DNA from: Clostridium_AD sp050717515
GTDB taxonomy: Bacteria > Bacillota > Clostridia > Clostridiales > Clostridiaceae
NCBI RefSeq assembly: GCF_050717515.1
Contig: NZ_JBOITL010000022.1
Span: 124,001-188,000 of the forward strand
Direction of reading: 5' to 3'
DNA length: 64,000 bases
This document shows positions 55,788-64,000 of this stretch, in pieces (positions within the stretch are counted from its first letter, which is position 1; each line of letters begins with the position of its first letter). The translations under genes and the position numbers were made by a program. The notes beneath the pieces are model-generated. The model did not search any database. It had not been told where the DNA came from and saw only the letters and a list, made by a program, of their open reading frames with translations.

Positions 55788-58334
55788 TTATGCCGTGGCA
55801 TCTGCTTCATCTTTTCTATCTTGTACTAATTTCTGAACCTTATCTGCATGTCCCTTCATTACTATAGATATGAATAAGAATACAAACAACATTGCTGCAA
55901 GCACTGCTACATCTTTTGTAAACACCGCATAATCAACACCTGATACTACTTCTCTTAATCCAGATACTGCATAAGTAAATGGCATAAACGGATTTAAGAC
56001 CCTAAACAATTTTGGTACAACTTCTATTGGGAATGTACCTGCACAAGAAGTAAGTTGAAGAATTAATAATACAATTGATATTAATCTTCCTACTTGTCCA
56101 AGTAAGAATACCATACACTGAATAATCGCTATAAATACAAATGATAAGAAAATATTAAATAAGAAGTATAAGAGTACATTATCCGGCCTAAGACCCAATA
56201 ACATTACAGCTCCACTTGCAAGTGTTGCTTGCATAAATCCTATAGCTCCATAAGACACGAACTTACCTGCCACTACAGACCCTGGGCTTGCTTTAATATC
56301 TTCATCTACCTTGTCTGTAATTACAAAGAACATCATTAAAGCTCCTACCCATAAGGATAGTGGAATGAAATATGGAGTAAATCCTTCCCCATAAGTTTTA
56401 ACAGCGTTTATTGGTTTTTGATCCATAACTACTGGCTCTGAGAATGTAGCTGCCATAGTTTTACTGTCATTTTTTAAGCTACCGCCAAGGTCATTATATC
56501 CCTCTGCAAGCTTTTCATTAAGTTCTTTAGAACCATCTGCTAGTTTAATGGTACCATCGTCTAATTTATTAACACCATCATATAACTTATTTACCCCATC
56601 TTTTAACTTAGGTAATTTGCTATTTAAAGTACCAATCCCTTGTGTAAGCTCCGCTGAACCTGCGCTTAGTTTTGATGTTCCATCTGCTAGCGCTGGCATT
56701 TTTTCATTAAACTGTGCAAGTCCTCCTGCTAAAGCCCCTGAACCTGTAGCTAGCTTATTTACCCCTCCAGTTAAAGTTGGAATCTTATCATTAAGCTGTG
56801 AAAGTCCATTTCCAAATTCACCATTCATAGCAGAGTATAGCTTATCTAGACCTCCACTAATTTGGGTTGCTGCAACCACCGCTGTACCTGTTTTTTCTGC
56901 AAAGCTCCCAGCTCCTTTTGAAAACTGATCTGCTCCACTTGCAAAAGCCACAGTACTTTGTGCAAATTTTTGTGAACCCTCTACAAAGGCTGTAGACCCT
57001 TGTTCTAATTGTCCTGCTCCTGCTGCTACTTTATGAGCACCAGCTTGAAGTTCAGTAATCATAGCTAGGTTCTTTTCATCTGTAGAAGTTTTATTTAATG
57101 CACTTAGTGTAGATAAAAATCCTTGCATATTTGGATCTTTCATCGCTTCTGGATGAGCCTTTAAATATGCTCCAAGCTGAGCATCTACTCCTTGCTTCAA
57201 TGCTACTTGTGATTTTTTACTATTAGCTAATAAAACATCTACTCCTCCAGCAACTTTTCCACTTCCATCTTTAAGAGAAGTTATTCCTGGTTTCATTTGA
57301 GCATATCCTGCATTAAGTTTTGATGCGCCATCTGTAAGAAGTGCTCCACCGCCATTTAGCTTAACTGCTGCACCTGATAACTGAGCCACTCCTTCTTTCG
57401 CTGCGCCCAGTCCCAAAGCAAGTTGCGCTGCTCCATCCTTAAGTTTTCCAGTGCTGGGTACAATTTGAGTTTTATATGCCCCATTAAGCTTTTGTACCCC
57501 GGTTGCCATAGTTGGCACTTGGTTATTAAGCTGAGACAATCCATTTTTCAGCTGGTCTGCACCACCATAAAGCTGATTTACTCCACTTACCATCGTAGGC
57601 ACTTGAGCTTTAAGCTCCCCTAGTTTACTAGTTAATGTATTAGAACCTGCTAGTAATTTCCCTACACCATCCATCATTTCTGGAACACTGCTATTAAGCT
57701 TTCCAGCTCCATCTTTTAACTTACTGGTACCATCTTTTGCGGTAACTAAACCGTCTGCCAGTTCTTTGCTTCCATCAGAAGCTTTTCTCATACCATCTTT
57801 AATTTCATACAAACTGTCAAATACTACTTCTACATATCCCTTTGACATGCTTTTTGTTAGTTCTGATTTAAGCTGATCTAATACTTTGCCATTAATCTGT
57901 GCTGCTAAAAAGTTTCTCTTTTCATTTGCACTATATAATATTTTAGCTTGTACGGGTTTTCCTTTTGTTGCACTTAGCGCATTTTCTGAAAAACCTTCTG
58001 GGATTACAAACATAGCATAATAATCTTTACCCTTGACTCCATCTTCAGCTTGCTGTTTTGTAACAAACCTCCAACCTACTTCTTCCTTTTGTTTAAGATT
58101 ATTTACTAAATCCCCTCCATAGTTAACTTTTTCTCCGTCCTTTGTGCTTCCTTTATCTAGGTTTACCACAGCCACAGGCATATCCTTAATCCTAGTATAT
58201 GGATCCCAAAAAGCATCAAGATAAAGTAAACTATACAAAAGTGGAACTATAATAATTGCTATTACTGATACCCTTATGAATCTATTTTTAAATATGCTTG
58301 AGATATCTCTCCCAGCCACTTTTAAAAAGTTCAT
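55788..58334 (-). CDS. YhgE/Pip family membrane protein (ABC-2-like)
   Basis: 848 residues. One N-terminal helix (about 17-35), a very long extracellular part (about 36-640), and a C-terminal membrane block of five or six helices (about 650-830) of the ABC-2 type. The middle has many repeats of the form D-G-x3-L-x2-G (for instance LADGLVTAKDGTSKLKDG), which should form a long coiled stalk. Relatives include the lactococcal phage infection protein Pip and type VII-associated YhgE/EsaA. The role here is unknown; regulation by the adjacent TetR gene suggests export or envelope stress. GAGGTGA site. Confidence 0.9.
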   Translation of the reverse strand: MNFLKVAGRDISSIFKNRFIRVSVIAIIIVPLLYSLLYLDAFWDPYTRIKDMPVAVVNLDKGSTKDGEKVNYGGDLVNNLKQKEEVGWRFVTKQQAEDGVKGKDYYAMFVIPEGFSENALSATKGKPVQAKILYSANEKRNFLAAQINGKVLDQLKSELTKSMSKGYVEVVFDSLYEIKDGMRKASDGSKELADGLVTAKDGTSKLKDGAGKLNSSVPEMMDGVGKLLAGSNTLTSKLGELKAQVPTMVSGVNQLYGGADQLKNGLSQLNNQVPTMATGVQKLNGAYKTQIVPSTGKLKDGAAQLALGLGAAKEGVAQLSGAAVKLNGGGALLTDGASKLNAGYAQMKPGITSLKDGSGKVAGGVDVLLANSKKSQVALKQGVDAQLGAYLKAHPEAMKDPNMQGFLSTLSALNKTSTDEKNLAMITELQAGAHKVAAGAGQLEQGSTAFVEGSQKFAQSTVAFASGADQFSKGAGSFAEKTGTAVVAATQISGGLDKLYSAMNGEFGNGLSQLNDKIPTLTGGVNKLATGSGALAGGLAQFNEKMPALADGTSKLSAGSAELTQGIGTLNSKLPKLKDGVNKLYDGVNKLDDGTIKLADGSKELNEKLAEGYNDLGGSLKNDSKTMAATFSEPVVMDQKPINAVKTYGEGFTPYFIPLSLWVGALMMFFVITDKVDEDIKASPGSVVAGKFVSYGAIGFMQATLASGAVMLLGLRPDNVLLYFLFNIFLSFVFIAIIQCMVFLLGQVGRLISIVLLILQLTSCAGTFPIEVVPKLFRVLNPFMPFTYAVSGLREVVSGVDYAVFTKDVAVLAAMLFVFLFISIVMKGHADKVQKLVQDRKDEADATA

Positions 58335-58399
58335 ATTATCACCTCATCCTTTATGTATTTAATTATTTTTTACAGCAGTTTTTGCGATGGCAATTTGTC

Positions 58400-58415
58400 G
58401 ACTGACTGGTCAGTC
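58400..58415. promoter_or_regulatory. TetR-type operator upstream of the YhgE gene
   Basis: gactgac-tg-gtcagtc: 7-bp perfect arms, 66 bases before the YhgE start. TGACTGACxxGTCAGTCA-like palindromes are common targets of TetR regulators next to drug exporters. Confidence 0.7.
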
Positions 58416-58481
58416 ACTATATATATATTACACTTTTTTATTATAAAGTCAATATTTTTTTGTAATTTTCTACAAAATAAA

Positions 58482-58527
58482 AACACAGCAGGACATTCTA
58501 TTATCTAGAATTATCTTACTGTGTTTT
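58482..58527 (-). terminator. Terminator of the TetR gene
   Basis: AACACAG/CTGTGTT outer stem with an A/T-rich interior, ending in TTTTTATTTT on the minus strand. It starts within two bases of the tetR stop. Confidence 0.75.
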
Positions 58528-58528
58528 T

Positions 58529-59092
58529 TTATTTTATTCCATTCATTAGTTTCTCCATAAAATTATCTGTAATTTCATCTAGTTTCATGCTATCGTTTTT
58601 TATAAAATTATAAACTGCTACCGATCCTAATGTTCCAAAATACATGTATGTTAAAAAAGAAGATTCACATTTTTTTATAGAACCATCCTCCATAGCCTTG
58701 ATTAGAAATTTTTCAATATCTTCCATATATCCCTTTATCAATTGCCTAAGTTCAGAATGTCTTATTTTCCCACCCCATGCTTGACTCATTATAACCTTAA
58801 ATAAATCCCTATTTTCATATACCGATCTTAACTGTTCCTTGGTTAATTCTCTTAATTTATATGTGTATTCTCCCTTACCTGTAATAATGGTTTCTATTTT
58901 TTCCCTTAGTAAGGCTACCCCTTCAGTAATTATATATTTAAAAACTTCGTCCTTACTTTTAAAGTAATAGTAAACCGTACCTTTAGCTACTCCAGCACTT
59001 GATGAAATCTCCTCCATAGTAGCTCCATCATAGCCATTAGTAGAAAACGTTTTTATTGCCGACTCAAATATATCTCTTTTTGTTTTATTCAT
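58529..59092 (-). CDS. TetR-family regulator
   Basis: 187 residues. The N-terminal helix-turn-helix is clear: TFSTNGYDGATMEEISSSAG then VAKGTVYYYFKSKDEVFKYI. The rest is the ligand and dimer part. It precedes the YhgE/Pip gene on the same strand and probably represses it through the palindrome at 58400-58415. GAGGTGAG site. Confidence 0.92.
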   Translation of the reverse strand: MNKTKRDIFESAIKTFSTNGYDGATMEEISSSAGVAKGTVYYYFKSKDEVFKYIITEGVALLREKIETIITGKGEYTYKLRELTKEQLRSVYENRDLFKVIMSQAWGGKIRHSELRQLIKGYMEDIEKFLIKAMEDGSIKKCESSFLTYMYFGTLGSVAVYNFIKNDSMKLDEITDNFMEKLMNGIK

Positions 59093-59530
59093 TAACTCAC
59101 CTCAACTTATAAGAAAATTATCTTATCTTGCTATTATAATCATAAAATAAAATTTTATGTGAATATGCTTAAAGCAATATTAAAATAATATTATACTACT
59201 TGAGTATAAATTGAAAGTATTTTTATACATTATCTAAAAATGAATTTTCAACTTTTAGTTTTTCTATATATAAAAACCTTCAGTACACTATATAAATATA
59301 TATTACTAGTTTATACCTTTATGGAATATATATCTATATTAAAAATAAATATTATTTTTAATATTTGATAAATTAGATTAACTATACCTTAACAAGAAAA
59401 TTATTGTAAAACTTAAACAATATTCTTCTGAAGTGTGGTCTATTTTTATAAATAACGTGGATTAATATAGTAATAGTGGAGATACTATGATTTATATGTT
59501 ATAAAAATTCACAAATAAAGGGTGATGAAG
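59093..59530. other. AT-rich intergenic region, no gene seen
   Basis: 438 bases between the divergent tetR and cis-prenyltransferase genes. It should hold both promoters. I see no ORF with a ribosome site and no strong repeat. Confidence 0.45.
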
Positions 59531-60175
59531 ATGAGAATACCAAATCATATCGGAGTAATTCCCGATGGAAATAGAAGATGGTCTGTAGATAATGGACTAT
59601 CAAAAGATAAAGGATATACCTTTGGACTAGATCCTGGTTTATCACTATATAAACTTTGCAAAGATTTGGGTGTAAAAGAAATAACTTATTATGGGTTTAC
59701 TACTGATAATACAAAGAGGCCACCCTTGCAAAGGGAAGCTTTTGTTAAAGCTTGCATAGATGCAGTCAAGCTTTTAAGCACACAGGATGCCGATTTATTA
59801 GTAGTAGGCAACAGTGACTCACCTATGTTTCCTAAAGAACTACTCCCTTATACCTCGCGTAGAACTTTTGGAAAAGGAGGTATAAAGCTAAACTTTCTCG
59901 TGAACTATGGTTGGGAATGGGATCTAAGTAATCTTTGCAAAAATAAAAGTAGCAAAAGAAGTAATATATTTAATTGCATAAAAACTAATGATATTTCTAG
60001 AGTAGATTTAATTATTCGTTGGGGTGGAAGACGGCGTCTTAGTGGATTTTTACCACTACAATCCATATACTCTGACTTTTATGTTATAGATGACTTTTGG
60101 CCTGATTTCAAACCCGAACATTTATCAACAGCTTTAAATTGGTATAATCAGCAAGATGTAACTCTTGGTGGTTAA
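59531..60175 (+). CDS. Short cis-prenyltransferase (UppS-like)
   Basis: 214 residues against about 245-255 for housekeeping UppS. The diphosphate-binding start HIGVIPDGNRRW is intact (catalytic Asp and Arg), and IIRWGGRRRLSGFLPLQSIYSDFYV matches the C-terminal IPP-binding region. The middle has IKLNFLVNYGWEWDL where UppS has a LNIAxxYGGRxEI-like stretch, so the chain length or acceptor may differ. No other isoprenoid gene is nearby. The ATG at 59531 gives proper spacing to AAGGG; two in-frame starts lie just upstream. Confidence 0.82.
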   Translation: MRIPNHIGVIPDGNRRWSVDNGLSKDKGYTFGLDPGLSLYKLCKDLGVKEITYYGFTTDNTKRPPLQREAFVKACIDAVKLLSTQDADLLVVGNSDSPMFPKELLPYTSRRTFGKGGIKLNFLVNYGWEWDLSNLCKNKSSKRSNIFNCIKTNDISRVDLIIRWGGRRRLSGFLPLQSIYSDFYVIDDFWPDFKPEHLSTALNWYNQQDVTLGG

Positions 60176-60307
60176 ATCATCACCTGCAGTGCTGCAATTA
60201 AAGGCTTCAGAAGGCGATTTACCCTCCCACTGAAGTTTAATTTGTGTTGCAGTATGTGATCCACACTTATAGAAGTGGGAGACTTTCCTTCTGAAATGTC
60301 GTTAAAC
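60171..60307. repeat. Dispersed structured repeat, copy B (full length)
   Basis: Aligned end to end with copy A (22911-23047). It begins at the stop codon of the cis-prenyltransferase gene and ends gaaatgtcgttaaa (60293-60306). First hairpin TAAATC..CCT/AGG..GATTTA, second around ACTT-ATAG-AAGT. No ORF inside. Confidence 0.75.
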
Positions 60308-60442
60308 ATTTTATTGTTTTGTAATAGATATATGTTTTAAAACAAACTATATCTATTTTTTTATATGCTAAAATATGCTATTATTAAATTAAATTTCAAT
60401 GTTTTAAATTTTCATAAAATTAATTTTATAAAAGGAGTTTTT

Positions 60443-60610
60443 ATGGTTAATGAAAAAATAAATTGTTATAAATGTAAATATTACTATATAACTTGGGATG
60501 CTGCATTCCCTAAAGGTTGTAAATTTTATGGTTTCAAATCTTTAAATTTACCTTCCATACTAGTAATGCAATCATCTGGACTTGCTTGTGCTAAATTTAC
60601 ACCAAAATAA
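60443..60610 (+). CDS. Small Cys-rich protein (55 aa)
   Basis: 55 residues with four Cys: CYKCKYYYITWD, then KGCKFYGFKS and GLACAKF. The spacing suggests one zinc or Fe-S site. Similar small proteins are found in many anaerobes without known function. AAGGAG site. It is flanked by inverted copies of the 14-base repeat tail (60293-60306 and 60727-60740). Confidence 0.72.
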   Translation: MVNEKINCYKCKYYYITWDAAFPKGCKFYGFKSLNLPSILVMQSSGLACAKFTPK

Positions 60611-60726
60611 AAACAACTGAGTTTTTCATGAAAATTATTAATATGTGTATAACATGGATAAAATGGAGCATACAACTAAACAAAGTAAATTACAACTGAG
60701 ATTATATGCTCTATGATCTTTTAAAA

Positions 60727-60770
60727 TTTAACGACATTTCAACATCTAACGCCATTAAGCGTTTTAAATG
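60727..60770. repeat. Dispersed repeat, degenerate copy E (tail and hairpin, inverted)
   Basis: tttaacgacatttc is the exact complement of the copy B tail. Next to it is an AACGC/GCGTT hairpin (60748-60763). It lies directly after the hybrid kinase stop on the minus strand and may also act as its terminator. Confidence 0.5.
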
Positions 60771-60776
60771 TTAAAA

Positions 60777-62339
60777 TCATTTTATTTTATTTATAACCCT
60801 GTAAATCACATTACCCAGTTGTTCTAATGTATAAGGTTTTTTTATACAGTCTTTAAATCCATAATTTTTACAATTATCCATTACTGAATCACTACTATAT
60901 CCACTTACTACTATTGCATTTACATTTGTATCAAGCTCTAAAAGTTTTACAATGGTTTCTTTTCCACCCATACCTCCCCGTATTGTTAAGTCTAGTATTA
61001 CGGCATCAAAGGTATTATTTTGTATAATTGAATTTTTATAGGCTTTAAGAGCCTCTTCACCATTTTTCACCACATCCACGCCATATCCTAGTTCCATAAG
61101 CATAAGTCTGTTAATTTCTCTAATATTTTTATCATCATCCATTACTAGCACTTTACCTGTGCCTTGTATGGCTTTTTCATATCTAATCTTCTCTATAACC
61201 ACTTCTGCATCTGAAGCCATTAAATAAACATAAAAGGTTGTACCAATTAACACCTCCGATTCTGCGTATATATATCCATTGTGCTTGGTAATTATTGAAT
61301 AACTAGCCGCAAGTCCCAGGCCTGTGCCATCATTCTTTGTAGTAAAGTAAGGTTCAAATATTCTTTCTAAATTTTCTTTAAGAATTCCTTTTCCCTTATC
61401 CCTTATTTTAATCATTACATATTTACCTTGTTTTATATTGTTTTTATTCTTTTCATCTACATATACATTAGCAGCACATACTTCAATATTGCCTCCATTT
61501 GGCATAGCTTGCTTAGCATTTATTAATAAATTATTAATGACCTGGCGAATTTGCCCTTCATCTACTTCCACAGGCCATAAATCCTGAGCTATTGAAAAAG
61601 TGCACATATTATTTGATCCGCTTAATACCATATTGGCGGTCTTCTTAATTAACTTTTTTATATATATATTTTTTTTTATAGGTACCCCATCTTTTGAAAA
61701 ATTCATTAATTGTTGATTAAGATCTTGTGCTTGTAATGTTAATTTTTCAATTTGTGAAAATTTATTATAAATTTTATTATATACTTTATTAGTGCTTATA
61801 TTTAAATATCTTTTCATAATATAAATATTTCCTAAAACTATAGTTAATATATTATTAAAATCATGAGCAATCCCTGCTGCAAGAATGCTTAAAGAATTTA
61901 CTTTTTCTAATTTTACTAATTGTTCTTCAAATAAGTTTCTCATTTCTTGTAATTTTTTCTCAAGCTCCTCTTTTGATTCTAAATATTCACTTACATCATT
62001 TATAATTAATTTTATTTCATTACAATTATTATCTTTATCAAGTATCTTTTTAAAAATTAATTGTAGGAAGTAAAGTGTTTCTTTGGCTTCAATTTTTTTT
62101 ATATAATTTTGCCACTCCTCATCACTTTTAAGAAACTCTTGGGTTTTTATATTAAGCCAAATTGGAATATCAAATTTTATTTCATTATTATCATCACTAC
62201 ACTCAGATATATTTATCTTTTTTAGTATATCTTTTGCTTCACTATTTAAATAATTAACTTTAATATCTTTATTAAAAGATATTATTGGAATAGGCAACTG
62301 CTCATACTCACTATGTATAGTTTGTTCTTTTAAACCCAT
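60777..62339 (-). CDS. Hybrid histidine kinase (PAS, kinase, receiver)
   Basis: 520 residues, no membrane segment. A PAS-like sensor region (about 1-130), a coiled linker, HisKA with SILAAGIAHDFNNILTIVLGN (His near 160), ATPase motifs NNLLINAKQAMPNGG, IRDKGKGI and GTGLGLAASYSI, then a C-terminal receiver (about 400-520) with MDDD, phosphoacceptor FDAVILDLTI and Lys in CIKKPYT. The H-box form HDFNN is that of NtrB/hybrid kinases that often pass phosphate within the chain. The partner is not in the window. GGAGG site. Confidence 0.92.
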   Translation of the reverse strand: MGLKEQTIHSEYEQLPIPIISFNKDIKVNYLNSEAKDILKKINISECSDDNNEIKFDIPIWLNIKTQEFLKSDEEWQNYIKKIEAKETLYFLQLIFKKILDKDNNCNEIKLIINDVSEYLESKEELEKKLQEMRNLFEEQLVKLEKVNSLSILAAGIAHDFNNILTIVLGNIYIMKRYLNISTNKVYNKIYNKFSQIEKLTLQAQDLNQQLMNFSKDGVPIKKNIYIKKLIKKTANMVLSGSNNMCTFSIAQDLWPVEVDEGQIRQVINNLLINAKQAMPNGGNIEVCAANVYVDEKNKNNIKQGKYVMIKIRDKGKGILKENLERIFEPYFTTKNDGTGLGLAASYSIITKHNGYIYAESEVLIGTTFYVYLMASDAEVVIEKIRYEKAIQGTGKVLVMDDDKNIREINRLMLMELGYGVDVVKNGEEALKAYKNSIIQNNTFDAVILDLTIRGGMGGKETIVKLLELDTNVNAIVVSGYSSDSVMDNCKNYGFKDCIKKPYTLEQLGNVIYRVINKIK

Positions 62340-62525
62340 GTTTCCTAGCCTCCTATGTATTATTATTTAAAAAATGCACAATAATTTTCATAATTTTCAG
62401 AAATTTAATGATATCGTAAATAAAATTCATGTATTATTGTAAATACAAGAATATTATACCATTATTTGTATTTGTTTTCATCTATTTGTTTTATAATCGA
62501 ACATTTTTTTTATAAATCATAAAAT

Positions 62526-62567
62526 AAAATAGCACTAAAAATGTTTAAAACATTCTTAGCGCTATTT
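62526..62567 (-). terminator. Terminator of the 220-aa protein gene
   Basis: aaaatagcactaaaaatgttt pairs with 62549-62567 (one or two mismatches), ending in T runs on the minus strand. Confidence 0.8.
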
Positions 62568-62600
62568 TGCTCTTAAAGGTGCCTTCAGTTTTTAAAATAT

Positions 62601-63263
62601 TTACTTGCCTATAATTTGATTTACTGCCCCTGTACCCTTATATTCTAAACCCTCAATAAAATTATAGGTATATTTTTCATTAGAATTCTCAATAAATGCT
62701 TTAATAAAGTTATGTCTAAGATTATAAAATATATTTACATCTCCATTTACCGTTTCCCAGTATTTTTTATGAATACAGCTTGTAGTTTCCCACTCTAATA
62801 CATTATTTTCTGATTTTATAATCCTTGTCACTCTATCACAAGGCATGCCTTCTAACAAATAAATATTAAGAGCGTTATACAACTCTTCTGGATTTTCCGG
62901 CATTTCTTTTGCTTTTAAAGTTTCTCCAACACTTTTACCTTGCTTTTTAAAACTTAACTCAGCAATAGCTTCTGCCTCTTCTCCGTACTTTTTAATCATC
63001 TCTGTTATTACATATGCTGTTCTAGTTTCAACACTATTAATTTTATCTTGTAACCAACCATGTATATTTGATTTATCAATTATATCCTCTATATTTTTCG
63101 TGATGTCTATGGGACTACCATAAGCTAGTGATTTCTCAACCACCTGTTTTGCACTGTCTTTGTATTTATCTATATAAACTTCTTTTAAGCTTTTCTCTAA
63201 TTCCTCTGCCAATAAAATTTTATTAAATAACCAGGTGTGAATAGGTGCTAAAAAAGCGCTCAT
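62601..63263 (-). CDS. Conserved clostridial protein of unknown function
   Basis: 220 residues, soluble, helical. The start MSAFLAPIHTWLFNKILLAEEL resembles a clostridial family I have seen but cannot assign a job. The C-terminal half has two Cys-containing motifs, LEGMPCDRVTRI and TTSCIHKKYW, that could bind a ligand or metal. GGAGG site. Monocistronic with its own terminator. Confidence 0.7.
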   Translation of the reverse strand: MSAFLAPIHTWLFNKILLAEELEKSLKEVYIDKYKDSAKQVVEKSLAYGSPIDITKNIEDIIDKSNIHGWLQDKINSVETRTAYVITEMIKKYGEEAEAIAELSFKKQGKSVGETLKAKEMPENPEELYNALNIYLLEGMPCDRVTRIIKSENNVLEWETTSCIHKKYWETVNGDVNIFYNLRHNFIKAFIENSNEKYTYNFIEGLEYKGTGAVNQIIGK

Positions 63264-63448
63264 TATTATTCCTCCAATATTTGTTTATTTATTCTATATA
63301 TTAATAATAATATATTTAACCTAAAATCACAGTAACTTATGTTACCATACAAAATACTGCTAATAGTAATTAATTGTTTTCTTCAAAAATAAAAAGAGCA
63401 TGATAGCTCCTTTTATTAAAAATATTTTAAATCTATTGCGTATTTTAT

Positions 63449-63574
63449 TTATTCATCAAATCTTATTGCCGACTTACGTTTTTTCTTCTGCATATCAGAA
63501 TCTTCAATAGTCTCTGGCTTTTTAGGTTTATTATTTTTTTCTTTTGCTGGCGACTTCATTTCTTTATATGGCAT
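63449..63574 (-). CDS. Small basic protein (41 aa)
   Basis: MPYKEMKSPAKEKNNKPKK and on to a KKKRKSAIRFDE end: 41 residues, a third of them Lys or Arg. The AAAGGAGTG ribosome site is perfectly placed, so it is probably real. No known family; a nucleic-acid-binding or spore-related role is possible but unproven. Confidence 0.65.
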   Translation of the reverse strand: MPYKEMKSPAKEKNNKPKKPETIEDSDMQKKKRKSAIRFDE

Positions 63575-63636
63575 AAAATCACTCCTTTATTATATATTTT
63601 TTTACTTTTAATATATTTTTATTCATATATTTATTT

Positions 63637-64000
63637 TTACTTTATGTATTTTTGAGGATTTTTAGGTTCACCATTTTCTCTTACCTCAAAATGTAGATGA
63701 GGCCCCGTACTATTACCGGTACTTCCTACTTCTCCTATTTTTTCTCCCAATTTTACAACTTCACCCTTTTTAACATTGATAACACTACAATGTGCATAGG
63801 TAGTCTCTATTCCCCCTCCATGATTAATTTTTATTACATTACCATAGCCATCTTGCCAAGCTGCATAAGCAACGGTACCATCTAATACAACACTTATTGC
63901 CGCACCAAAACTCGCTGCTATATCAATGCCTTTATGCATTTTTCCCCAGCGCATACCAAAGTTTGAACTTATGCTCCCTCTTGATGGACTATTCATATTG
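63637..64000 (-). CDS. M23 metallopeptidase, C-terminal part (cut by window edge)
   Basis: The frame is open to the window edge. The 120 visible residues form the LytM/M23 core: GMRWGKMHKGIDIAASFGA (zinc His and Asp), YGNVIKINHGGG, YAHC and GPHLHFEVRENG (HxH). It ends NPQKYIK, a common M23 end. It cleaves peptidoglycan peptides outside the cell. An in-frame ATG at 63996 is internal: SRGSISSNFGMRWG normally follows a longer N-terminal region. Confidence 0.9.
   Translation of the reverse strand, partial: NMNSPSRGSISSNFGMRWGKMHKGIDIAASFGAAISVVLDGTVAYAAWQDGYGNVIKINHGGGIETTYAHCSVINVKKGEVVKLGEKIGEVGSTGNSTGPHLHFEVRENGEPKNPQKYIK

Noticed and set aside
56548..56928. 126-residue plus-strand ORF inside the YhgE gene
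   Set aside because: It is the mirror of the repetitive stalk codons, has no ribosome site and has a Pro/Ser-biased shadow composition.
1..64000. CRISPR arrays, tRNA and rRNA genes
   Set aside because: No regularly spaced direct repeats and no tRNA or rRNA signature were recognised by eye on either strand.

Overview
The window looks like chromosomal DNA from a low-GC, spore-forming, anaerobic Firmicute of the genus Clostridium in the broad sense. The base composition is very AT-rich, Shine-Dalgarno sites are strong, and there is a small SASP-like gene. The clostridial/streptococcal type of fatty acid synthesis cluster is present (FabT-FabH-ACP-FabK-FabD-FabG-FabF-AccB-FabZ-AccC-AccD-AccA). 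The species cannot be fixed from sequence alone. No rRNA, tRNA, CRISPR array, phage or complete insertion sequence was seen.

Left part (1-14 kb). In order: the N-terminal half of a pseudokinase-like protein cut by the window edge; a DMT-family exporter; a SEC-C-tagged methionine aminopeptidase; a CapA-like protein; and an HD-GYP protein. A bacitracin-export-like module follows (ABC ATPase, ABC-2 permease, histidine kinase, response regulator), with a secreted protein of unknown function upstream. Then come proC, a short SASP-like gene and a DegV protein.

Fatty acid cluster (14.4-26.1 kb, minus strand). Twelve genes make malonyl-ACP and run the elongation cycle. A MarR-type repressor (FabT-like) heads the cluster. 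Two almost identical 34-bp operators with TTTGA/TCAAA arms lie upstream of this repressor and upstream of a divergent FabK paralogue, so the paralogue is probably in the same regulon. The acpP-fabK gap holds a terminator-like stem, a nested inverted repeat and one copy of a dispersed structured repeat.

Middle part (26.4-36 kb). Genes here include a small membrane protein with CorA, a zinc-ribbon protein, a Nudix hydrolase, TspO convergent with a Staygreen-family protein (both tetrapyrrole-related families), an L,D-transpeptidase, a frameshifted MFS exporter, and an XRE regulator / DUF3169 / M50-like peptidase operon.

Accessory island (36.5-54.2 kb, all plus strand). This is an array of mostly single-gene units that modify, repair or expel small molecules. 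It has six GNAT genes, two Nudix hydrolases, three TIM-barrel proteins (one a DUF692/MNIO enzyme), an ABC-F protein with a ribosome-sensing attenuator, a methyltransferase, Ham1 and dCTP deaminase homologues, a HAD phosphatase, a MATE exporter, an AAC(3)-type acetyltransferase and a second-type DapA. Gene remnants and a frameshift inside it point to turnover.

Right part (54.2-64 kb). It carries a half-ferritin, a radical SAM/SPASM protein, a YhgE/Pip exporter with its TetR regulator, a short cis-prenyltransferase, a tiny Cys-rich protein, a hybrid histidine kinase, a conserved protein of unknown function, a small basic protein and the C-terminal part of an M23 peptidase.

The strongest undescribed signal is a dispersed element of about 137 bp with two hairpins. 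It has two full copies (22.9 and 60.2 kb) and three partial or degenerate copies (29.5, 55.7 and 60.7 kb). Most copies abut gene ends, and one copy supplies the last 15 codons of the radical SAM gene. Three genes carry single-base contractions in A or T runs. These could be real pseudogenes or sequencing errors.
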